NCBI RefSeq assembly: GCF_040448675.1
Contig: NZ_CP159289.1
Coordinates: 3,125,001-3,189,000 of the forward strand
Length of the DNA: 64,000 bases
Reading direction: 5' to 3'
Origin: Dyadobacter sp. 676
GTDB lineage: Bacteria > Bacteroidota > Bacteroidia > Cytophagales > Spirosomataceae
The notes under the pieces are model-generated. The model was given only the letters and a program-made list of their open reading frames with translations. It had not been told where the DNA came from and ran no database searches. The position numbers and the translations under genes were made by a program. Below are positions 28,631 through 37,601 of this stretch, piece by piece. Each line of letters begins with the position of its first letter. The first letter of the stretch is position 1.

Positions 28631-28857
28631 TACTTCGGCTGTCGGCTTTCGGCCGTCGGCTTTTTGCGATAAGCTCCGAGCTTTGGCCCTCTGCTTTATT
28701 CTTGATAATTGCGAGTAGAAATACATTCTATACAAGCTTGCGTTTCGACAGCCGACAGCCGACAGCCGACAGCCGACAGCCGACAGCCGACAGCCGACAG
28801 CCGACAGCCGACAGCCGACAGCCGACAGCCGACAGCCGACAGCCGACAGCCGAAGTA
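28631..28857. repeat. 7-bp minisatellite with facing inverted end
   Basis: About fifteen perfect tandem copies of the 7-mer GACAGCC occupy 28747-28853. The left end (28631-28646, TACTTCGGCTGTCGGC) is the exact reverse complement of the right end (28842-28857). Further inverted words (TTTCGGCCGTCGGC) follow the left end, so the whole 227-bp block is bounded by a 16-bp inverted repeat. Every frame stays open through the array because 7 is not a multiple of 3; those reading frames are artefacts. It ends 12 bp before the bicupin start codon. Confidence 0.92.
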
Positions 28858-28869
28858 ATATAAAGCCCC

Positions 28870-29577
28870 ATGTCACTCACTACTGATGCCCAAATATACC
28901 TGGAAGGCCTCCGCGGGCAGTTCCAGGCGGATGGTTTCCGGAGTTTCAGGACATTCAATTTCGAAGAGTACCGCGCTGATGGGCGGGAACCTTTCGGGAC
29001 GCTGGAAGTGCTTAACGACGAAACGCTCATGCCCGAATGCAGTCATGAGTTGCGGGTGGGGCAGTTTTGTCAGGTTATATTGCTGCCGATGGTAGGGGCA
29101 ATCGAAATTGAGGAAAAGGGTAGGGAACCCAGGTTTATCAATTCCGGCGAAGCGCTGTTCCTTTTGGCATCGCCGGACAAGCATTACACGGTTACCAATC
29201 CATACCCCGGTGAGGCGATCAACTATTTGGAAATCAGGATCGACGACGGTCATTTTTTAAGCACCCCGCTATCATCTTCCGGGATCATCGTTCATTTTGA
29301 TTTGGGGGAGAATAATGTCCTTCATCCGGTCCGCGGCTACATGGGAAGCTCCGTGCAACTGTATATTGGTAGGTACGACGGCCGGGCAGAAGGTATTTTC
29401 ACGACTTGGAATACAGATCACAGCGCATTCATATTTGTAATCGAAGGGGCATTCGAGGTGCAGAACCGGCTACTGGAACGGCGCGACGGGTTAGCCGTAG
29501 CCAATGCAGAGGTGGTGGAATTCGAGGCATTGTCGAACGGGGCTATTTTACTGGTTATGACCGGACTGACTTTATAG
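28870..29577 (+). CDS. Pirin-like bicupin
   Basis: A 235-residue cytoplasmic protein made of two cupin barrels: an N-terminal one around ELRVGQFCQVILLPMVGAIEIEEKG and SGEALFLLAS, and a C-terminal one around GIFTTWNTDHSAFIFVIEGAFEVQNRLL. The layout resembles the pirin/quercetinase-like bicupins, but the conserved metal-binding His/Glu set of active pirins is not evident, so a catalytic role is doubtful. The 5' leader is the 7-bp minisatellite just upstream, so the transcript start must lie within or before it. Function is unknown. Confidence 0.7.
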   Translation: MSLTTDAQIYLEGLRGQFQADGFRSFRTFNFEEYRADGREPFGTLEVLNDETLMPECSHELRVGQFCQVILLPMVGAIEIEEKGREPRFINSGEALFLLASPDKHYTVTNPYPGEAINYLEIRIDDGHFLSTPLSSSGIIVHFDLGENNVLHPVRGYMGSSVQLYIGRYDGRAEGIFTTWNTDHSAFIFVIEGAFEVQNRLLERRDGLAVANAEVVEFEALSNGAILLVMTGLTL

Positions 29578-29634
29578 GGCAATCAATATTGATATTCCAT
29601 GCTATATTCGTAAAGCGATGAAATACACATAACT

Positions 29635-29860
29635 ATGGAAATAATAATTGACATCCCTGATAAGAAGGCTGCTTTCGTACTGGAATTGTTAAAAAAACTG
29701 AAATTTCTGAAAATCAGAACCTCAAGGCTCATTTGCTGACTTTCGAAACGAGTGGGCGGAGCTATCGAGCCGCTTACCTCAAACAAATCCCGACATAACC
29801 GAGGAGGAAATTCTTGCGGAAATAAAGGCAGTTCGGGCGGCTAGGGGCGTAAAGAAGTGA
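29635..29860 (+). pseudogene. VapB-like antitoxin gene with +1 frameshift
   Basis: The ATG at 29635 reads MEIIIDIPDKKAAFVLELLK and continues to a stop after 34 codons. Skipping one base in the A4 run at 29710-29713 restores the expected tail: DFRNEWAELSSRLPQ, then DITEEEILAEIKAVRAARGV, ending at 29860. The repaired protein would be 74 residues, the size of a small antitoxin, and its stop overlaps the toxin's GTG start (GTGA), the usual coupled layout. As written the antitoxin loses its toxin-binding C-terminus. Real decay, slippage correction or sequencing error are all possible. Confidence 0.7.
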
Positions 29861-30262
29861 AGGTTGTCATAGACACAACAGACTATATAAGCGCCCTCAT
29901 TGGAAAAACACACAGGGCTAAGTTGGAGCGCGTTCTGCTTAACGAAAGCATCCAGATATTAGCTGATATAACTCTTCTGGAAGGAATTTGCGAAGTTGCT
30001 TACCGCGACAAATTCCGGAAATACATTACGATCATGGAGGTTGATCAGTTTGTCGATTCCTTAAAACGACGGTTAAAGCCCGTGGTTGTAAAAGTCGCAT
30101 GTCGAGGCAAGTCCCGATCCCAATGACAATTTTATTCTGCCATTAGCCAAGGATGGTCAGGCTGATTACGTCGTGACCGGCGATAAGCCCGGACTATTGA
30201 GTCTTGAATCCTTTGAAAAACATTCCAATTGTCCGTTTGCAGGCATTTTTGGATGTCATTGA
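29857..30262 (+). pseudogene. PIN-domain toxin gene with +1 frameshift
   Basis: Reads MKVVIDTTDYISALIGK with later LLEGICEVAYRDKFRKY, a PIN-family ribonuclease N-terminal half with the first acidic residues. The frame closes at 30126. Removing one base near the A4 run at 30090-30093 continues as SHVEASPDPNDNFILPLA and ADYVVTGDKPGLLSLESF to a stop at 30262, supplying the remaining PIN acidic residues. The repaired toxin would be 134 residues, right for the COG1569-like PIN group. As written, the nuclease is missing its catalytic C-terminal half. The 3' end overlaps the stop of the converging vapC gene by 7 bp. Confidence 0.7.
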
Positions 30263-30609
30263 TAAAGCACGAAAATCAGTTCCTTAACCTTCTCAAAGTC
30301 TCGCTCTGCTGAAAGCAACGGTATGCCGAGGCACATGGCAGTTGAGGCGACGAGGGCATCGGGAAGTTTTAAGCTGTACTCCCACTGGACATACCTGGCT
30401 ATTTCCTTAATGCTTTCATTGAGGTCGATTACATAGCATTCCGTGACGAACATTTCGGCATGTTCCTGATACTCACGCGAAATATATTTGTTGCCAAGTA
30501 GTTCCAGCTCGGTAATAAAGGATAAATAGGGCTCTATACCCTGAATCGCGGTTCCAAGATCGGCATCTCCCTCAAACAAGCGAAGGACAATATCGGTGTC
30601 GAGCAGCAT
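30256..30609 (-). CDS. vapC: VapC-type PIN-domain ribonuclease toxin
   Basis: A 117-residue PIN-domain toxin that would cleave RNA when free of its antitoxin. It starts MLLDTDIVLRLFEGDADL (first Asp), has TELELLGNKY (Glu) and SLKLPDALVASTAMCLGIPLLSAERDF (two further Asp), so the acidic site is complete. The chosen ATG at 30609 follows the expected antitoxin stop TAA by one base. However, the reading frame stays open upstream to 30801, so the antitoxin-like segment is fused in frame with the toxin unless a one-base gap is corrected. An internal ATG at 30624 is an alternative start. Confidence 0.75.
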   Translation of the reverse strand: MLLDTDIVLRLFEGDADLGTAIQGIEPYLSFITELELLGNKYISREYQEHAEMFVTECYVIDLNESIKEIARYVQWEYSLKLPDALVASTAMCLGIPLLSAERDFEKVKELIFVLYQ

Positions 30610-30610
30610 T

Positions 30611-30801
30611 TTAGTCCCACTCATGTTGCATTGTTTTTGAGTGGCTAATGGATCGCAGTTTTGTTGGATAATACCCACGAACTTGCCGGCATTGAGCCTT
30701 TTTCCGGCGGGCGCCGATCTGGACGCTGGGAAAAGTTGCGCCCACTTTGCAGCCGGGAAGATCTCCTCGAGTGCCTGGCCTTTTTTCAAAATGATTGTCA
30801 T
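30611..30801 (-). pseudogene. VapB-like antitoxin gene with -1 frameshift, reading into vapC
   Basis: The frame MTIILKKGQALEEIFPAAKW continues to DPLATQKQ and then passes straight into the toxin frame. Adding one A in the run at about 30633-30639 gives the ending MQHEWD and a TAA at 30611-30613, similar to the DPLAIQ..MRDEWE endings of many Bacteroidota antitoxins of this class. The repaired antitoxin would be 63 residues. As written, antitoxin and toxin form one 181-residue fused frame (30256-30801). Whether this is a functional fusion or a lesion cannot be decided from sequence. Confidence 0.6.
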
Positions 30802-30898
30802 GCCTATGGATAGTGTTAAATTTCCAACATAAACAAGCAGGTCGAATCAGGGGCCAGAAAATGAACCGGCGAGGCTTTTGATTTATCTACCGGAAAAT

Positions 30899-30941
30899 AA
30901 AAACCCGCGGATGCCGTTGTTCACAGCTTCCGCGGGTTTTT
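30899..30941 (-). terminator. Intrinsic terminator of the atpDC operon
   Basis: Minus-strand hairpin with arms TCCGCGGGTTTT and AAAACCCGCGGA (plus-strand 30900-30911 and 30929-30940) around a 17-base loop, with an A/T-rich flank. It lies 17 bp after the atpC stop. Confidence 0.85.
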
Positions 30942-30957
30942 GCATTAAATATATTCC

Positions 30958-31200
30958 TCAAAGAACTGCTTCGGCAAGAACCAATACCTTGTTGTTCAGC
31001 ACTTCCACAACGCCACCATCGATGACGTAATTTTGTTTCGCAGCGCCGGTATCGACTACCACATCACCTTTGCCCAGCGTGCTGACCAGCGGTGCATGAC
31101 GGTTCAGAACCTGGAATTGTCCTTCGGTACCCGGTAATGTTACGGCATTCGCTTCGCCGGCAAATACCTTTTTATCTGGGGTAATGATTTCTAAATGCAT
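30958..31200 (-). CDS. atpC: F1Fo ATP synthase epsilon subunit (short form)
   Basis: Epsilon subunit of ATP synthase; it links the central stalk to the c-ring and can inhibit ATP hydrolysis. The 80-residue protein consists only of the N-terminal beta-sandwich: MHLEIITPDKKVFAGEANAV, LPGTEGQFQVLNRHAPLVSTLGKG and YVIDGGVVEVLNNKVLVLAE. The C-terminal helical hairpin that mediates inhibition in E. coli is missing; short epsilon subunits are known in Bacteroidota. It follows atpD after an 88-bp gap filled with fold-back repeats. The other atp genes are elsewhere, as is usual in this phylum. Confidence 0.93.
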   Translation of the reverse strand: MHLEIITPDKKVFAGEANAVTLPGTEGQFQVLNRHAPLVSTLGKGDVVVDTGAAKQNYVIDGGVVEVLNNKVLVLAEAVL

Positions 31201-31208
31201 GATTAGAA

Positions 31209-31287
31209 AGTTTATGAGCTTATGAGTCTATGAGTTTAGAGTTTATGAGACTATACTCATGGACTCATAAACTCATGAACTCTATAA
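31209..31287. repeat. TATGAG direct repeats flipping to inverted copies between atpD and atpC
   Basis: The left half has 8-mers of the form NNTATGAG (TTTATGAG, CTTATGAG, TCTATGAG, TTTAGAG, TTTATGAG). After ACTATA the right half has the reverse complement words (CTCATGGA, CTCATAAA, CTCATGAA, CTCTATAA). The block would fold into a hairpin in the atpD-atpC mRNA. It occupies nearly all of the 88-bp intercistronic gap. Confidence 0.85.
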
Positions 31288-31288
31288 C

Positions 31289-32876
<1,588 letters not shown>

Positions 32877-33102
32877 TAGCAGACGACTCGAATTATTGGA
32901 TATTTTTTAGAAAATCACCCGTTTTTCCGAAAACTGTGTTTAATATTCCCGGAAAGTGGGTTTGGAAAGGATGAAGCGGGAACTTTTTAATGCATTTTCC
33001 CGGACAATACATTACAAACAACGGGAGATATTCGATATTATTTCCGTCTAAATTCTCAATCTTCGCGCAGAAAAGAAGGCTGATTGCGCTACACATAACA
33101 AT

Positions 33103-35763
33103 ATGAACGATTTACTTTTCTGGAAGGTATGGTCGCCGTCCGAACGGCGGATGGCGATTGCTGCCTTCCTGGTTTTGATTTTGGGGCTTGTTTTTCTGAT
33201 CTGGCAATGCGTTGATCCGCTGGGGAATGTGGTCCGGTGGAATGTCGTCAGCGAACTTTCGGAAACGACTGCCGTGGTGGATGTACTACGCCTCGGACAG
33301 TGGCAATACGGCATTTCGACGCCCACGCATCTGGTCACCGAGAGCTTTATGTCGTCGGTAATGGAAACCAATGCGATAACCGTTTACCTGTTTTGGGCAG
33401 GGGCATTAGCGGGCCTTTCGCTGCTGCTGGCGGCGCTGAGCACGGTTTCGAGGTTCTGGTACCTGGCCGGAATGGTTCTGTTTATCATATTCCTCGCATT
33501 CGCCAGACTGGAAACCCTGCGCGTCTTCGGTGCCGAAAACCGGACTTTGTTTTTGGTTGCGGCTATTTTATACGGAGGCATTACCTATTATTTCCACGCC
33601 TTCCGCCCCGATATGGGCATTGCTACCCGCATTATGGCGATCTCCGGCATTTCGACGGCATTGGCTGTGCTGGTTGCGTTTGGCTCAGGTTCGCCTGTGC
33701 CGGCGCTGACGGCCGCGGCTTATTCATTTCCGCTTTGGCTGACAGTTACTATCCTTTTCCTCCTGGTTTCCGCCACAGAGATAATGGCCGGGTTTGTTTG
33801 GCTCAGCACGAGTGGGCAGGCTGGAAGAGGTCGTTCGGGACTTGTGCAGTTTATCGTGATCAGCGTGCTGTATTTGTTGCTTTTGTTGTTGATATATCTT
33901 CAGAATACCCGTCAGATCGATTGGAATGTCATTCTGATCAATCCGTTTTATCTCGCGCTGGCGGCCGGAATACTCGGCATCTGGGGTTTCAGAAGGCGTG
34001 CCGATTCGACACAGGGCGTAATCCCGTTTCGCAGCGCCGGTTTCTGGCTGTATATGGGATTATTCATCATTGCGGCCAGTTTCGGAGGACTGATTGCGGG
34101 CACTGCCAACGATCCGGTACTCGAAACACTGGAAGATGCGACCGTACAAGGCCAGCTGGCAATGGGCGTGCTTTTCCTTTTCTATATACTGGTCAATTTT
34201 TATGAAGTGTTCCGGCAAAAGCTGGCCGTTTACAAGGTCTTGTATAAACCGCTTCGATTCGGACTGACGCAAACACGGCTTTTTGGCTTCGCCGGGGTGG
34301 TGGTATTGTTTTCCATTCAAAAGCTGCTGCCCGTAAATCAGGCGATTGCGGGCTATTTCAATGGATTGGGAGATTTGCATTCAACAACGGAGGAATTTAC
34401 CCTGGCGGAGCAATATTACAAACTTGCATTGCAGCAGGAATTCCAAAACCATAAGTCCAACTACGCACTGGCCTCACTTGCTCTGAAACAGGGCGATCGC
34501 AATGCGGCGGCATATTATTTCAGGCAGGCGCTGTTAAAAAAGCCCTCCGCGCAGGCGTATGCGGGCCTGAGTGGCATTCTGGTGCAGGAAAACCTTTTCT
34601 TCGACGCCGTTTCCAGTTTGCAGGAAGGCCTGCGGCGGTTTCCGGCCAACGGCGAGCTGCTGAACAACCTGGGAATGCTTTATTCCAAAACGAACGTCGC
34701 CGACTCGGCCTATTATTACCTCGATCTGGCGAAGAGCAATGCGACCCGACCAGAGGTGCCCGCCACAAATTTGCTCGCAATCCTCGCCAAAAGTACCGAT
34801 TCCGGTTTGCTCGATTCACTCGCGACCGGCACAGACGAGCAGGACTACCTTTCCTGGCAGGCCAACTGGCTGGCTGTCCAGAACCTGCGACAGCGTTTTT
34901 CCAGGGAACAATTTCAGGGGGAATCCATTCCTAACGATTCGCTCCTGAGCGTTTCCTCTCTTGCCTATTTACTCAATTACGCCACAAATCAGGCACGATT
35001 CGACACGCTGCCGGCGTCGGTATTGCCGAAATTGGCGGTGAAAAATCCGATGCTGTCCCAGGACCTGTCGCTCGCGGCGTTATATTCGGAGTTTTATAGC
35101 GGCAATAAGCTGAAAGCATTGGAAATACTCACCGGCTGGGCGTCTGAGGAAGGAGAGAGAAGTCAGCTGTACCATAAAATTCTGGGACACTGGCTGTTGC
35201 AGCTTGGGTTGTACGACAAGGCTGCCCAGGCGCTCTCGGACGTAGAAGGAGTGGAAGGAACGATCGGCGTGGCGGTAGCGAATGCATTGTCGGGTAAGAA
35301 AGAAGTGGCGGTGGTACTGCTCGACAAAATTCAGGAAAAGGAGCAAAACGCCGCAGTGGAACAGTTGAAGCAGACGCTGTTCTCGGGTACGAAGCCGAAG
35401 TCGGTTTCCGATTCCCTGTTTGCGGTTGTTTCAAAATCCCCCTCCGCAGGGAATTTCGAAACGGCTGTGCGCGCCAATCCGTTCGATGCGCGGATTGTTT
35501 CGGCAGCGTCGGAATTTTACAGGGGCCAAAAACAGGTGAAGCGGGCTTATCAGCTAGTGTTGGATGCATTGCGTTATAATGAATACGCGCCCGAACTCTG
35601 GCAGCAATATGCGTTTTTAAGTCTCGATCAGGGCTTGCTCGGGCAGGCGGCTGAGGGTGAGGAGAAGGTGCGGCAATATGCACTGCCAGCCGGTTATCAG
35701 CGATTTTTGACGCGCTATCAGCCGCTGAGGGCACTTATCGAAAAACAAAGAGCTGCTTTTTGA
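33103..35763 (+). CDS. Membrane-anchored tetratricopeptide repeat protein
   Basis: An 886-residue protein in two parts. Residues 1-420 hold about twelve transmembrane helices (for example AIAAFLVLILGLVFLIWQCV and LVQFIVISVLYLLLLLLIYL). Residues from about 420 carry TPR motifs: FTLAEQYYKLALQQEF, SNYALASLALKQGDRNAAAYYFRQALL and further degenerate repeats to the C-terminus. The TPR part should be periplasmic or cytoplasmic depending on an even or odd helix count, which I cannot settle. No enzymatic motif is seen. It is divergent from atpD with a 300-bp gap. Function is unknown. Confidence 0.85.
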   Translation: MNDLLFWKVWSPSERRMAIAAFLVLILGLVFLIWQCVDPLGNVVRWNVVSELSETTAVVDVLRLGQWQYGISTPTHLVTESFMSSVMETNAITVYLFWAGALAGLSLLLAALSTVSRFWYLAGMVLFIIFLAFARLETLRVFGAENRTLFLVAAILYGGITYYFHAFRPDMGIATRIMAISGISTALAVLVAFGSGSPVPALTAAAYSFPLWLTVTILFLLVSATEIMAGFVWLSTSGQAGRGRSGLVQFIVISVLYLLLLLLIYLQNTRQIDWNVILINPFYLALAAGILGIWGFRRRADSTQGVIPFRSAGFWLYMGLFIIAASFGGLIAGTANDPVLETLEDATVQGQLAMGVLFLFYILVNFYEVFRQKLAVYKVLYKPLRFGLTQTRLFGFAGVVVLFSIQKLLPVNQAIAGYFNGLGDLHSTTEEFTLAEQYYKLALQQEFQNHKSNYALASLALKQGDRNAAAYYFRQALLKKPSAQAYAGLSGILVQENLFFDAVSSLQEGLRRFPANGELLNNLGMLYSKTNVADSAYYYLDLAKSNATRPEVPATNLLAILAKSTDSGLLDSLATGTDEQDYLSWQANWLAVQNLRQRFSREQFQGESIPNDSLLSVSSLAYLLNYATNQARFDTLPASVLPKLAVKNPMLSQDLSLAALYSEFYSGNKLKALEILTGWASEEGERSQLYHKILGHWLLQLGLYDKAAQALSDVEGVEGTIGVAVANALSGKKEVAVVLLDKIQEKEQNAAVEQLKQTLFSGTKPKSVSDSLFAVVSKSPSAGNFETAVRANPFDARIVSAASEFYRGQKQVKRAYQLVLDALRYNEYAPELWQQYAFLSLDQGLLGQAAEGEEKVRQYALPAGYQRFLTRYQPLRALIEKQRAAF

Positions 35764-35804
35764 TGATTTGATATTTTAGTCATCTCAAAAATTACACTTC
35801 ACCA

Positions 35805-36260
35805 ATGACGGCTTTGTCCTGGAAATCCAATTTCACCGAAACGGAATGCCGGATTTTCCGGGGTAAAGTCATTGCCGGGATTTTGAAAACGACCCTTTGG
35901 AAATACAATGGCCGCGGCGAGCTGGATGGCTACATGCTTACATTCAAGAGCAAGGGATTTTTCCAATCGCACACCGAAATACGCGATATCGAAGGGAAAA
36001 ATGTATTGGGCGGTATCGAATACAACCTGTTCCGAAGCAAGGCGCGGATCACCTACCAGGGAACACATTACGATTGGCGGTTCGAATCATGGCTGCGCGG
36101 GAAATGGGTTGTCGGCAACGGCGAATCCGAAGCACGTTTTGAGCCAACCGGGTTTTGGAAGAGAGAAGGGAATGTGATCAATGAGGATATTCCGCCTCCG
36201 GTGATCCTGGCGTCATTCTTTGTACAGGCGTTTTTTCATAAAATTTCGTCCGCATCCTGA
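35805..36260 (+). CDS. Conserved hypothetical protein
   Basis: A 151-residue soluble protein without signal peptide. It is beta-rich with regularly spaced strands (RIFRGKVIAGILKTTLWKYN, GYMLTFKSKGFFQSHTEI, ITYQGTHYDWRFESW) and ends in a short hydrophobic helix, PPVILASFFVQAFF. The strand pattern resembles tubby-like (LURP-one) domains, but this is a weak impression. It lies 41 bp after the membrane-TPR gene and 37 bp before the ABC ATPase gene, in the same direction. I do not recognise a function. Confidence 0.65.
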   Translation: MTALSWKSNFTETECRIFRGKVIAGILKTTLWKYNGRGELDGYMLTFKSKGFFQSHTEIRDIEGKNVLGGIEYNLFRSKARITYQGTHYDWRFESWLRGKWVVGNGESEARFEPTGFWKREGNVINEDIPPPVILASFFVQAFFHKISSAS

Positions 36261-36297
36261 TTCATAACAGCTATATTCCTACTGAAAAATTGACTTC

Positions 36298-37008
36298 ATG
36301 AAAATCATAGAAACCAGCCAGATCGCCAAACGTTATGTAATGGGCAGCGAGGTTATTCAGGCGCTCAAATCAGTTACAATTTCGGTTAATAAAGGGGAAT
36401 ACGTGGCATTTATGGGGCCATCGGGCTCGGGGAAATCAACTTTGATGAACATTATCGGATGCCTGGATACGCCTACGACCGGGAAATATATCCTGAACAA
36501 CAAGGACGTCTCCGACATGACGGAGAACGAGTTAGCCGAAATCCGGAACAAAGAAATCGGGTTTGTGTTCCAGACATTCAACCTGCTTCCGAGAATGTCG
36601 TCGCTGGATAATGTAGCCCTGCCGCTCATTTACGCTGGGCTGAGCAAGGCCGAAAGAACGGAGAGGGCCATGCAATCCCTCAAAAACGTAGGCCTGGAAA
36701 ACCGGGCAGGGCATAAGCCGAATGAACTCTCGGGCGGGCAGCGCCAGCGCGTTGCGATTGCCCGCGCGCTTGTGAACGACCCCAGCATTCTCCTCGCCGA
36801 CGAGCCCACCGGTAACCTCGATACCAAAACTTCGTACGAAATCATGGACCTTTTCGATCAGCTCTACAGCAAGGGCAATACGATCGTGATGGTAACCCAC
36901 GAAGAAGACATCGCGCACTACGCGCACCGCATTGTCCGCCTGCGCGACGGCCTTGTAGAATCGGACACCATCAACCCGAATCCCACCAAGGTGAGTGCGT
37001 TGGTTTGA
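36298..37008 (+). CDS. ABC transporter ATP-binding protein, LolD/MacB type
   Basis: A 236-residue ATPase with Walker [10 protein letters not shown] (about residue 41), Q-loop [12 protein letters not shown], signature [15 protein letters not shown] (about 144), Walker [14 protein letters not shown] and H-loop VTHE. The [11 protein letters not shown] and TGNLD words place it in the MacB/LolD/FtsE group, which powers type VII (mechanotransmission) ABC systems acting on lipoproteins or exported substrates. No permease gene is next to it, so its partner must be encoded elsewhere. Length is normal. The start is the first ATG, with no competing start. Confidence 0.93.
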   Translation: MKIIETSQIAKRYVMGSEVIQALKSVTISVNKGEYVAFMGPSGSGKSTLMNIIGCLDTPTTGKYILNNKDVSDMTENELAEIRNKEIGFVFQTFNLLPRMSSLDNVALPLIYAGLSKAERTERAMQSLKNVGLENRAGHKPNELSGGQRQRVAIARALVNDPSILLADEPTGNLDTKTSYEIMDLFDQLYSKGNTIVMVTHEEDIAHYAHRIVRLRDGLVESDTINPNPTKVSALV

Positions 37009-37054
37009 AGCCTGATTTTGGTTAACTTGGATAAATTTAAAAAAGGAGCGTGCT

Positions 37055-37252
37055 ATGAAAGGAGTTAGTTATCTGACAGATGAAGTCGGCCACAAAAAGG
37101 CCGTCGTCATTGATTTGGATTTATTGAAGCACCGTAAAAGTCCGGCGGACGTTCTGGAAGACATCGAGGGCGCTATTGCCATTGAAACAAGAAAGGATGA
37201 GGCTTCGGTTGACTGGGAGGTGGCTCGAAAGGACCTTTTGTCGATGGATTGA
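37055..37252 (+). CDS. Small antitoxin of a RelBE-like module
   Basis: A 65-residue acidic protein, MKGVSYLTDEVGHKKAVVID, with a later helical part (SPADVLEDIEGAIAIE and VDWEVARKDLLSMD). An AAGGAG-like stretch lies just before the ATG at 37055. Size, the coupled RelE-type gene 3 bp downstream and the acidic tail mark it as a type II antitoxin. It is intact while its toxin is frameshifted. It lies downstream of the ABC ATPase gene by 46 bp, perhaps on the same transcript. Confidence 0.75.
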   Translation: MKGVSYLTDEVGHKKAVVIDLDLLKHRKSPADVLEDIEGAIAIETRKDEASVDWEVARKDLLSMD

Positions 37253-37255
37253 GCG

Positions 37256-37503
37256 ATGTATAAAGTCTCGATCAAAAACGCTGCGTTGAAAGAGATTCAG
37301 CAGATTCCCAAAGTTTCAGGATTAAAGTAATAGACGCCTTAGCGGAGAACCCCGGGCCAGGTGGCGTCGAGCTGGAAAATTACAAAAACAGTTATCGGCT
37401 GAGGGTAGGGCAATACCGTATTGTCTGCGAAATTGAAGACCGCCAGCTGACAGTAGAGGTTGTTAAAGTAGGGAACCGCAAAGAAATTTACAGAAACAAA
37501 TAG
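37256..37503 (+). pseudogene. RelE/ParE-type toxin gene with -1 frameshift
   Basis: The ATG at 37256 reads MYKVSIKNAALKEIQQIPK and stops after 24 codons. Adding one A to the AAA at 37310-37312 restores a full RelE/ParE-fold protein: SFRIKVIDALAENPGPGG, ELENYKNSYRLRVGQYRI, CEIEDRQLTVEVVKVGNR and a stop at 37503, 82 residues in all. The RVGQYRIVCE and VVKVGNRKEIY strands are the fold's signature. As written no toxin would be made. The lesion is a single base in an A-run, as in the other toxin-antitoxin genes of this window. Confidence 0.8.
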
Positions 37504-37517
37504 TATAATTATCTTTG
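37487..37517 (+). promoter_or_regulatory. Candidate promoter for the RluA-family gene
   Basis: TTTA (37487-37490), 19 bases, then TATCTTTG (37510-37517), close to the Bacteroidota consensus TTTG-N19-TAnnTTTG. It overlaps the end of the relE remnant and leads into the pseudouridine synthase gene at 37602. Confidence 0.45.
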
Positions 37518-37545
37518 TAACGGATAAAGGCCGGTGGCCGAGAGG

Positions 37546-37583
37546 ATCCGGATGAGTGGCCCGATGAGGCGCATCATCCGGAT
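37546..37583 (+). terminator. Hairpin with T-rich tail upstream of the RluA-family gene
   Basis: ATCCGGATGA (37546-37555) pairs with TCATCCGGAT (37574-37583), followed by TATTTTTAT. It could end the relBE transcript, or act as an attenuator, since it lies inside the leader of a transcript starting at the TATCTTTG box. Confidence 0.6.
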
Positions 37584-37601
37584 TATTTTTATGACAACTT
37601 T

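Noticed and set aside
28592..29030. Repeat-coded proteins on both strands over the 7-bp minisatellite
   Set aside because: A 7-bp unit leaves every frame open; the translated text is a simple repeat and conflicts with the bicupin gene.
37521..37583. A tRNA-like GGTGGCCGAGAGG stretch
   Set aside because: No cloverleaf can be completed; the stretch is explained by the hairpin at 37546-37583.
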